From Blastomussa wellsi (taxonomy: Eukaryota; Cnidaria; Anthozoa; Scleractinia; Plerogyridae), in contig OX393570.1 in NCBI GenBank assembly GCA_947652115.1, positions 8,986,846 through 9,050,845 on the forward strand: a DNA stretch of 64,000 nucleotides. The letters are read 5' to 3'. Both the position numbers and the translations under genes were made by a program. Below, in pieces: positions 29,324 through 41,300 of the stretch; position 1 is the stretch's first letter, and every line of letters starts with the position of its first letter. Under the pieces are notes generated by a model. That model saw nothing but the letters and a program-made list of their open reading frames with translations, had not been told where the DNA came from and ran no database searches.

Positions 29324-32300
29324 CTACATGAAACGAAACGTTGAAGTATGGTAATTAAAATGATTAAACAAACCTTGCACAATTATTGAGTGAACAAAGC
29401 AAGCCTTCAGTTCAGCACTATAGAAGAGAACAGTTGTAAAACATATAACACCACCCCCCCGCCCCCGTACTTACTTGTTCAAAGTTATGCACTTTACAAA
29501 GAAAACAAAGAAGTAATTCCCGAGGTTAATTTTAAGTAATTGACATTTCATGAAGAAATTAATGGCAAAGTCTGTCACTGAGATAGTTATAATCAAAGGG
29601 ATCCCAACACATGGAGATACACGTAGTCGCAAGGGCGCAGCTGGGGATGGGAGGTGTTTCCTGGGGTAAGACCTTTTTAAGAAAACAACATACACTGTTC
29701 AGGTGGGGAAAACGCGCGAATTCGATGAATCAATATAGTGACATACAGCTACGCCCCTGAGTCGAGACGTAGATCGTTTCACATTGGGCGATGATGAATC
29801 CTATAAGTATGTTATTAAACTTAAGAAATAATCCACCTGATCAAAAGGAAACCGTTTAATCAAACTGAAGAGAAATAGCTTTTACTCAGCAAGGGCAAAA
29901 AAGAAACAAAACAATCATTCCAAAAATACATTCCATTAGGTGCCTTTGTATAACCGTTTGTGGCTTCGAAGAGATTGTTCTAATCGTCTTGAAATGAGTA
30001 GTTTTCATGCCTGCGCAATCGATGAAACCACTGTGCGTTTACGAATGCCATAAACATCATTTTTTCGAAATATTAAGTTCAAAAGCCTTTGTAATCAATT
30101 TTCCAAATTTCCGATGCTTTAAATATTCCGAACTTGGAGTTATTTCTCTCGAGTAAAGGGAAATTTCATTCAGCACATAGCGCCATGTTCACTGGCATGG
30201 ATGTCCAATAGCATCCTGTCCACTTTTTGTAATTTTCAGATGTAGTTTTTAATCCTAACTATTATTTTTTTTAATTTTCATCCCCAAAATTGTAAATAAG
30301 AGAATATTTCTGCATGAGACTAACACGATGACGAGACGAACGAGATAAAGTCTATTTAAATATACACCAATATGAACTGAGCCTGAGGCGAATAATAAAT
30401 TGTTTTAGTAAACTTTTCAGAGGTAAATATCAAGAACTGCAAAAATAAATAAAAAGAATTATTATTCAATTCAATTCAATGTTTATTCACCACATAGTTA
30501 CATCACTCAATTGAAAAGAAATAACAAAACAAAAGATAAGAGAAATAAGTGGTGAGGAGACCTAAAAAAACCTCACGGCTTACACCAAGAGGTCCCCTCG
30601 TTGATACATAACAAATTCAGACATATGATACCTTGGATTACTTGACAAGTAGGTAATTTGTTTTATTTTTGCATATTTTAATTTTTGAAAAAATGAAGAA
30701 ACTTTTTTAAAAGAAGATAAACTTAGAGAGAAGGTAACCGAAGATGGTAAATCATTCCATATTTTTGGCCCTTGGTAAAGTATGGTGAATCGCTGGATAT
30801 TTGTTCGACAAGCGTGAGGCCGAAGTTGTGCTGAGGCTCTGGTATCATAATCATGAATTTGTCTATTTGACAGAAACAAATTCAGAAAAGAAGGTAACAA
30901 ACGATGTTGATAGGAAGACATGAATTTCGCAAAATAAAGAGAATTCACTTCGAAAATATCTAAGATATTCAGTATTATATAGTAAAACAGTGAATAAAGT
31001 TTGCTGTCGCGCTCTGGTTTGCTATTCAAACATGGGATATGATGGGATAGGGATCATGGGATATGATTGACCGCCGAGCAACTCCCGAGTCTCACGCGTG
31101 CCCTCGCGAAAATGATTGAGTTGCATAAATGCGTTTAAATACTATTATCCCACTGTCATGTCAGTGTAAGTATCCACCACTAGCCACTTCCACCTCGCTG
31201 CAGACCCCAGGCCCCCGGGCCTGTACGCCTATGTCAGTGCATTAACTGCTACTCGTGATCATGTTCACCTGCGAGGCTACAGTTGGCTCCGTCCCCAAAG
31301 AATCCTGGTTTGCACGTACAATTGTGAGAACCTTTTGTATTCCGACAACTGGCATTGCTGTGACAACCATGAAGGCCTTCTGTGCATTCATCAACATCTA
31401 TTAAGGAACAAAATACTGTAGTACCAAATACACAATGCCACTGCTGTATTTTAACAACGGCTACTTCTTGTTAATAAGAAACAAAGCGAGCCTGGCGGCC
31501 CATAAGACCGGTGCTCATCCCGGTTAACTTCTAACTTTACGACTAGGAGTATTTCTACTCTTCCCACCCCCCCCCCCCCCCCTCCCTCTCCCAACCAATG
31601 GTTAGGATTCTAGTCCATTAGGGATATCCCCAGCATTACTGAAATTTGCCGGTACCCATTTATACACCTGTGCCTGAAGAGAGGTACGGCAGTGCAGTGC
31701 CCAAGCCAGGGCTCCAAGAGATGTTCCAACCCGGAACACGCATAAGAACCTGGGTTTTAAGAACCTGTTAGGCTAAAATTTTCATTTTAAGCCCCCTCCA
31801 CATAGGAACCTAATAAGTTAGGTTCTTATCAGTGGGGTTGCTGTAAAAGTGTATAGGTAGAAACTTTTGAATTAAGATCATCATCTATTTAAAAGTAACT
31901 CGACATAACATTTCTTTCTTGTAAGCTTAAGTACCATGTTGTGCCTGCACTTAACTGCATATAGGCATTGCTTTGTGGTAGAAATAAATGATTTATACTG
32001 TATTATGAGATGATTTTTTATAATATATGATATAGTATATTCAGATGAAATTAATAGGAAAATACGAGGACCTATTTTAAGAACCTTGGTAGCCTAAATT
32101 TGCTTTAAGTACCATTTATACTTAAATGGTACTTAAATGGTATTTAGGCTGAGTCATTCTTTTTCGCAAAATGTCAGTTTCTTTGGTACCTTAAACAGAG
32201 TATCTGTATCTCCATGAGTTTTGTCCAAGACTATATCATTTCATGGTGATTTAAAATACCGGTACCTTTACAAATGGTTCTTCCGTCTCCATGAAATCCT

Positions 32301-35300
32301 GGTTTGCAGGTACAGTAATAAGAGCCCTGTCCAGTATTGTTGCACGTGGCATTGTCGTGGCAAACATGAAGGCCTTCCGTGCATTCTTCCATATCTAAAA
32401 GAAAATAATAAAAAAACGTCGCTTCAAGATACGAGCCGTGCATTGACTAAGACCTTTTTGATCATCTGGAACAGCTCGAGGTAACATAAACAAACCGAAA
32501 AAACGTCACTGATGAAGCGACGAGTTTAAGACCTATTCAAAACACATGTAAACCATCTTTCGATGGACGCCCTTCAGATCACTCGCGGAAAAAACTATAC
32601 AAACCGTTTTAAAAACTTGTATTTATCGTAAGTGGAAGTCTTCTAGCAATCAGATCTCTTACGCAAGTATTGTAAAATAGCTGTCCATTTCTAATTGTCT
32701 GTTTCGTATGCAGCGCAGTCGACTACAACAACAGATACTTGAACTTTCCTGCTGTTTGGCAAATCGTGAAAGTTGTTTTCTTGTTGCCTAAATCATTAAA
32801 TTAAGCAATAAAATTTGAATGTCATAATGCAAAAATCTATCGATTTTCCTTTTCGTGGCCTAAGTTTGTCAAACGCTATGGAAAACGCCAACGCAACGGT
32901 TTCTACACTTTATACAGGGGTGTATATCATAAAAATGTAGTGCATTTGTTTTAGCCTTAAAATTTAATTAAAGCAGCTACGTTATGGTATTTTGAGTCGT
33001 TTCTTTACGAATTAAGAACCAAATTTCCCTTAACATGTAGGACACGTCAAAGTAATAGTTTACTAAGGATCGGAATATATGGAAGCCGCGTGGCCCAGTG
33101 GTAGGTTGTTGGACTTGTAATTTCTGGATTCAAATCTTCTCTACGTACCACCCTCTGAATTTGTTTTTGTTGGTCTCGAACTCAACTACACCACGCTTTG
33201 TAAAGGTAATCACATGAGACCTCGTACTGTTAAGGATTAATTGCACGAGAGTTTTCAAAATTTTCCAAAATTTGAAAAATTTTGAAAACTCAAGTGCAAT
33301 TAATCCTTAATAGTACGAGGTCTCATGGGATTACTTGTTTATCAATAAAGGGCAAAATTTATACGAAGGAAAATCACGCGCGCAGTCTTTTTTTATCTGG
33401 GAAGCCTGTTTAGCGCTACGGCAATTAACGAATTAGCCAATCATTAACAGGTAATCATGCCCTCTCTTGATTACTAAAAATGCCCTCGATTAAGAAAACA
33501 TGCCCTCTCTCTCAACCAATCATCGCTCAGTAATTTTGCCCTTTATTGATAAGTAAATAAACAAGTTGTCAGCTTTTCGCCAGTTGGGATTCTTAACATA
33601 TTATTAATTTGTTTCATATTTGAGTGTAACGCGCAATTAATTAATCATATACACGTGGAATTTGCCCTATATAAATGTTAATATCATTATCATTATAATT
33701 ATTAAGCCAAAATGAAACTAGGTTGGTTAATAAAAGTGCCTGTGAAGTAAAAAAAGCTTAATTGTGAGCCCTTTCAAAATGAGAAAGAATGGTTTTTCCA
33801 TTTCGTGATATCTTCTTTCGTTCCAGAGATTTCTCGTTTTTCTATTATGTAAATCAGATAACTGATGAAGTCATTAATGGTTTCAGTATGGAGTCAAAAC
33901 ACAAAATGAAGAACAACTCAGCACATAAGAAAGCAATGCAGTTGAAACTTGGCGTGAGTATTGTACAAGAAAAGAACCACGAAAAAGGAAAACACCATTC
34001 TTCCTGATTTTAAAGGGATTTCAAATAAACTTCATTAGATTTTTACTTCATAGGCACTTTAAGAATGATATGGAGATCATTGAGACTGCACAAAGTATGA
34101 TGTCGGTACTTTAAAAACAGAAAAATGCAAAACAAACTCGCGTGCATTCTTGTCTTGACAGCTCAAAGCCGGATCCAAGAGAAACTAAGGGGAAATGCCC
34201 ACTAAATATAATTACCATCGGATCATAATAGTGTACCATACGTTGCAGCTGGTTTTCCCGTCTCCACGGAATCCTCGGTGGCAGGTACAGTTATAAGAGC
34301 CTTTTAAGCTTTCGTTTTTGTTACATGCAGACAGCATTGCTATGGCAATCACGAAGGCCTTATGCGTATTCACCAGATTCATCTGTTTGAAGGTTCTTTA
34401 TAGCCGGCAAAGGGAGGAATGCTTCGAAAAGAGCGATCACGAAAGACCGAATTACCGCCTGCCCTGAACTTGTTTCTGAAGACGCCACCTTCAATCAGCG
34501 ATCTGTCAGCGAGCGCTCTCTTTTTTCCTCTCCCCAAGTGTTCGCGCTCTCAAAATGGCGCCGATGTTTCCTGATCGCTGTTTTCGAAGCATTCCCCCCA
34601 CAAAAACCGCCTGCTTTGCAGGCTAGTTCTTTCAAGAAAACGTCACCGAGCATTCGAATTAAATAGCATCGCACCACTATTGCACACTGCTTACAGAATA
34701 CCTCTAACAGAATAGGGTGGTGGCTTTTACGGTTAACGGTTAATATTTTGGCTTTTTTACGCTAACGATTACGTTTGTCAACTCTTTCTACAACACATTC
34801 GACAGTCCCATTGCCCCAAACGTGAGCGTATCCACCTTTCTATTTACCACTGCATATAAAAGACAACACCCATAAAATTCTTGACAAGAGATCTTGAAGC
34901 TTTCTCGTTCATGCCTTGTAGTTTTTACTGTTAATATATTTTACGGTCGATGGTTAACTTTTCCAGATTTTAGGCCTAACGGCTAAATTTCTGGTCGTTT
35001 TTCGGCTAATTGTTAATTTCATCGAAACCATCTTTTAATGCTTTAATATACGAGCTGCTTCAAATGAGTGCTATAAAACCAAAACCAAATCAACCACTCT
35101 AGCCAATCAAAATATGGCCTGCGAACACTGACGCCAGCGGGGAAGTTTCGGGGAAATTTTGGCGAGCGAATTAGCTCGCCGAAAATTTCCTTCGCCTAAA
35201 GCCCCACTAGCTGGGAGCTGATCACAGGCTATCTAATAAAGGCCACATATGATGTGACCGATCCATACTGTAAGGAAATAGATATAACTTGTGCGAAGCG

Positions 35301-38300
35301 CAGAGAAACGTGCTCAGTTGAGCCGGTTTAAGCGAGAAATCTTTGCTTCGAGCGTAGAAGATCAGCTCTTGTTTGAAACATGTTTGTGGATTTCAACGCC
35401 CCAACTACCACTGCTGCCGCGTAGACTAGATATGTGTTATAATATTCTTACGTGTCTGATAGTTTTGGAGTGGAATCCTCAAAGTGATATCGCTGGGTCC
35501 TTTGTACCTCTCCTGCTGCTTTTGTGTGATCCAATATGGCTTGTTTGATCCTGCGTAACCAGCAAAAGCAAATGAAGCTCGATCGGCTACCAAGATGGGA
35601 TCCGTAGCGCCCAGCCTCCTGAGGGCGTCCAAAGCTGGTGACACGTACCTAGACCCCGAGTCTTGAATGGCGACAAGAACAATTTTACTGCGGTGAACAG
35701 AAAGTCGTGTTTTAGAACTTTTAAAGCTCAAACTGGTGTCTTTTCACATAGGAAATAAATCAGCTATTTACTAGAGAAATGAATACAATTTCAACAAAGT
35801 AGAAAGAGTGGCTTGAAAAGATATGTGATTTTTTAGAGACATGTAACGTTTTCCATTTGTTAGAAATTTTGTGTAGCTATTTTTATTAGGGGAAAGTCAA
35901 CTTTATTTACATGTTACGTGATCAGATCGTATTTATCAAACTGATCACTTACTTACTCATGGACACCTTTCAACGTTTGAGGTAGGGTCATATTTGACCA
36001 TTTTCAATATTGCTCAAACGTAACGTGGACGGTGCTTAACTTTTTGGCTTTTGCATTTGTCCAATAATAATTTAACGTGAACTCGTTGTATCAATTCATC
36101 CGGTTTTAATGAATTTCAGAACAAATAAAGGTTAGTTGTTAAAATTCTGTTTCTATATTTTGGTTTTGAGTTACTTTACCTAGCTTGAAGTTTGTGATTC
36201 TGTAAGTTCCGGAATAGTTCTTAGAATTTCAGGTTCGCTCGCACTTTTGCTGAAGAAAGTCTTCGCCATTTTGGCTTTGTTTTGTTATGGTAAAAAATAA
36301 ATAGACGCAGCACAGTGTGATGAAGAAATTCATGGTCGATCACAGGACGTACTATGACAAGCTCAAGTCTATTTGTTAAATCGACTAACGAATGTCGCAG
36401 TTAACAGTCGTGCGACTGAAAAACCTTTACCGCTCGAATTCTCGATCGAATTGAAATTTAGAAGTGTTGGTTTTGTGGAGGGAGCAAAATCGGAGAACCC
36501 TGAGAAAAACCCTCGGAGCAAAGACAAGAACCAACGACAAATAATTATATAATTATAACTCAACCTGCATACGACAACGGTCCGGGAATCTAAACCCAGG
36601 CCACATTAGGGGGTGACAGCTCAGTGTTCTCAATGCTTCGTCATCTCTGTTCCCCTCTTAATATGGCAAAGTTATTACAATTAGGGGTATGCAAAAAAAT
36701 CCCAAATAACAATAAATAAAATAGCATGGTTTCATCCAGAGGATGACTCGTCCCCAGTCGTCTCTTATGAAACGCGGGGAATTCCCATCATCCATCGCGT
36801 CTTGCTAATTTCTCGGAGAAGACGACTTATGACGTTTCAGATTCAGTGACACCGATACTTACTTTCCCTTTATGCCGTTAAGGTAGTCTCTTAACTTTTC
36901 ACCAGCCGTGGAATCCAGGAAGGTGTCAAAACCTTTCGACTCCAGTACTCCTCCTATACCCGAATAACAGATGTTAGAACGAAAGTCTGGCCAGACTTCC
37001 ATTTTTCTAGATTTCCTCGATACGGTTTTTTAGTTAAAGTAATTCAAGAATGAGTGCATTTTCCAATAAATAAATAAAGTCAAATGTGATATTTTTTAGT
37101 GCAGATGATGATTCTTCAGTTTCATCTACATCTGCAGTTCAAATATGAATTATTTCACATACTTCACATCGTTTTATTTGTCACGAGAAAAATATGAAGT
37201 CAATAAATTGACCTAGCTCCCAATGTGTGGCGGAGGTCACGAGTTCGAATCTCGTTGCCCTGATTTTTTCAGGCCTCTCCTTTCCAATTGCAACTTGCGT
37301 ACACAATCACTGTATTATTGTGCAAACGCTTTTGATGACTGCGCTGCAAGAAGGAAAAGGTATCAATTTTACTAATGTTCATCAACATAATGATGTTACA
37401 GTGTCAACAAAAGTACAAAAATTCAGGTCTCATCATGCAAAGTATACATGGTTTGTTTATTGAGTTATTTTTTAAGTGTATGGATGGATGGACGGGTGGA
37501 CGAGCGATGTATGTATTTCACACCAATCAGAATTAGGGTACTATCAATAACCAATGAAATTGCTGCTTGTATGCATCGTTTAATTTTGTATCAATATTCC
37601 GTATTCAAGGTACAGCCATCATTGTTCTTGTATAGACTTGGCCCTATAAAGCGTTGTTGGCATGATGTCTCTATTTCCAGCACTCCGTGTTTATGTAGCT
37701 CTTACCTAGAAGTTTTCGTGTGGGTTTTAAACGGAAAAGAGTTCAGAAATTTTCATGGTGGTGAAGAAGATACAAGGATGTGAATTTACATGCTGCGAGC
37801 TTGTGCTCTTCCCTTCTGTAGAACACAACGTGTAAGGCGCATTCATTTTAATACACTCTAATTTTCAGCGGCATGTGAAACGTTCAAAGTTTGTTCAAAC
37901 TTTCCGCCGACTTGTAGTATTACGGTAAACTTGTTGTTTACATGCGAGAGTTCACATGGTTCAGTATTATATTTTGTCCTGAGCGTGTCGGAACGAAAGA
38001 GATCACTGAGAAACTTGCTAAATTTGTAATTAAACACTTCCAGGAACATAACTCACAGTAATGTAATAAACTTTTGCTTCACCAAACATTTTTTTTTTAA
38101 TTTCGATGGCATCGAAAATGGCGGAGGCTGACTAGGGCCCTTTAACATATTCTACACTTCCTTCTTTCCCTTTTCAGGAAGAGTAACCTTGTTAGTCCAT
38201 TTCAACTCTTCTTCCTCCTCCTTCTCCTCTTCCTCCTCCACCTCCACCCCTTCTAGCAAAGTTTGTTTAGCTTTTACCCACTTGCGAGGATACATCCAAA

Positions 38301-41300
38301 TTCACCTGATTTATTTATTTGCTACTATTTGTACTTATTTGCCTACAAAGCATTCTTTGTACCTGTTTGAGCATCCACAGTGACAACATTATGTCCCCTG
38401 CGGTGCTTCGAGTAATCCTTTCCATTCACCATAATGTAAGCCTTTCCATTCCTAGCACTCTTTCCGGGATCATCGAAACATTCACTTCGAATGTAAATAT
38501 CCATAGACACTGCCGTGTTAAAAAAAACCTATTTAATAACTTTCTTTATATCCCCCACACAAGATCATTTTACCGATTATGCAACCTTTTGCAAGAAAAT
38601 TGAATTTCCGGGTGGGTTCCATTGACCTCATTTCGGAATAAGAATATTCCGTCCTTACGCAAAAAACCGTTAGCAGAACAATGCCTACATTAAGGGGGGG
38701 GACCCTAACTACAAAACGGTTGCAATAGATGACTTCTAATCAATCCTAGGTTTAGTTTTTTGCCATGCTTGTTCTATTGGAGGCAGGCACACTTCACTTT
38801 TGGCAGTTTTGACCATATTTGGAAAGTCACGTGACCAGAACACAAAAACGCTAAAAACTCGCACAGCTTAAATCTTTCTCGGATGAAACAAAGCCAACGA
38901 ATAAATTGCATTCAAATGCAAAATCTGTAGTATGGATTTGTGGAGATTCCCATTAGTTAAAAAGCTATGACATCATAATATGACCGAGTCAAAGAATCGG
39001 TCAAAAGGATCTAGGTCCAGCACATTTTGTGACGTCATTCCAGGACATCGATCGCAAGCGTATCGCTCGCCAAATTTCATGGCAAGGTCTGGTCGATCGG
39101 CGAGTCTTCAGCGAAGAACGAGTAATTCAAGGCTTCAACCCCTTGCTTGCTTGCAAGTTAATGTATTCTTGGTGATTCAAAATATTATCTTTGTTTAAAT
39201 GTATCAAGCGATTCTTGTGAGAGTTACTGATTTTAACCAGACTGCGTGTTAATGCGAAAAATCGGCTCACGTTGCGGCGCTTCGCATTTGCTTGAATGTA
39301 CTGATCCGCTGGATACTGGAAATAATTTATTCGAAATTCCAGACATTCAAACTTTACAGAATGGCCGTGCAAATAGTCAAGCCAAGTCACTGTATTATAT
39401 TTTTCTTCAAACGTTTAGAGCAATTTGGTTTATAATTCATCTGTTTATGTAAAGGTCAGCCGGTGTGAAGGTCATTACCTGTAAAACTACGCCACATCAA
39501 CTAGCATCTATAAGGGCTCACGAGTTTAGAATGCTCAAGAAATTTGCCGATAATCTTCCCCTACATCATCCTTTATATTAAATTTTTACCGCAAGTTGCG
39601 AGGAATTCTTCATGTCAATAGTAATTAAGTCTTTGAACGTGAGGTTGCGTGAAATTTCTGTGTGCTGAGCTCAGTAAAAGGGATGCGCAGACTGAGTAAA
39701 TGCTCAGCAAATTAGTCGGAATAAAATCATCAGCACTCATTACAATTGCGTAATACACATATACATCTAAAAAACGTATAAAAAGTTATTTCATTGACAT
39801 TGTACGAAAATTCTGCACTATCCATCCAGATTTACTTATCTGTGTCCATCTGTTGTCTTGTTCAAAACTGCCGCCGATGTCCTACAATGACGTCACCAGC
39901 CCCAGATTCCTCTTAACTCGGTCGTGTGAAAAATAATTACTTCTTCGCCGTTTTTACCAAAATTTTTGCGGCGTCTTGCTCCATGTAATGCAAAGATTTA
40001 AGCTGGCCAAAAACTTTTTTTGGCGTTATGGGCACTTTAACTTTGGAACATTGAACTGGGTATCAATGCACAATTTGAGGTAGTCTTAGGCTATGGTCAA
40101 ACGTCGAACTTAACATGAGCCGAAGCTAACGTAAATGAGCAAAAACAATAGCTTTCGCTCATTTTCATCTGTTAGATTCGGCTGATGTGAAGTTCGACGT
40201 TTGACCATAGCCTTAGTGAGGCTGAAACTCTTTCAAATTTTGCAATTCCTAACTTCACTAATAAGTGTTAAAATCATTTCTCACATATACAGCTGTTTAT
40301 TCCATCTCCAAGAAATCCTGGTTTGCAGGAACAGTTATATGAGCCTTTTCTGTTGTTACATGTCGCGTTGCTATGACAACTATGTTGGCCATCTCTGCAT
40401 TCGTTGATATCTAAGTTAAAAGCATTAAACAAGCTCGATAAAGTAGCATGAAACAAGAGTTACAACGAGAGGCAGGAAGAAATACATAGAAGCTTTTGCT
40501 TATGTCCCTTGCTTTTGCCTGTTTGTTGTTCTTTTAAATATTTCTTCAATCAAGATGCAGACCATCAGCTAGTTAGTTACCTTTACAGCTCTTTTTTCCG
40601 TCTCCATGAAATCCTGGTGTGCAAGTACAGTTATAAGAACCTATTGTGTCTGTACACGTCGCGTTGCTGTGGCAACCATGAAGGCCCTCTTTGCATTCGT
40701 CGATATCTAAGTAACAGTAATTAACATACCGTTCCAGGGTTTACTGACTTCAAAATTGACAATTTTAATTATTGTAATTATAGTTATAGTAAATTAGTAA
40801 TGGTAATAGGACTGAGTGGAGTACAATTCAGGGAGTAGTTAACTGGACGAGTAACTGAATTTCAAATTACGAGCACGACTTTCCCTGAATTGTACGACAC
40901 GAAGTCCTATTAGCAATTATTCCTATCAATAACAAATTTCGAGGTTAACAAGTCTTTTACAATCTGTTGTGTGAACCTCGTTTGCGTTTTGAAAATCTTT
41001 TTGGGGCAAAAAGTAGGAAAACAGCAAGAATGAACACATCTAAGTGTACGTGACTGACGCCCGAATGACGATGGGGTCCAGTTGCAGTTATCCAATTTGA
41101 AGTTGTTCAAATTGGATACCTGTAACTGGATTCCCATGTGATCTCGCGCCTATTACGCGACAAACAGGCGCGCTCAGAACAACTCAAAATCGAAAATTTT
41201 GTTATAGATACGATTATTACTATAATTATAATTCTGGTAGAGGAGGACGGCCACTATACTTGAAATAAATGCGAGTGTCCATTCTTGTTTTGAAGATACA

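Larger units (their letters stand above)
33083..33715 (+). mobile_element. tRNA-derived SINE split by nested elements
   Basis: The head at 33083-33206 has an A box (TGGCCCAGTGG), a B-box-like GGATTCAAATC and CCTCTGAATTTGTTTTTG. The tail resumes at about 33567 with CGCCAGTTGGGATTCTTAAC and ATTTGTTTCAT, the normal 3' part of this SINE type as I know it. The middle is displaced by two fold-back elements. Confidence 0.65.

Noticed and set aside
32506..32535. CTGATGAAGCGACGAG, a possible second hammerhead
   Set aside because: No GAAA core or pairing stems follow.
37205..37262. tRNA-like B box (GAGTTCGAATCTCG)
   Set aside because: No A box or pairing arms could be completed. Most likely an old SINE head.
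39127..39390. Minus-strand frame of 87 codons in the large intron
   Set aside because: Opposed by an equally long plus frame, with no signal peptide, motif or splice junction fitting the host gene.
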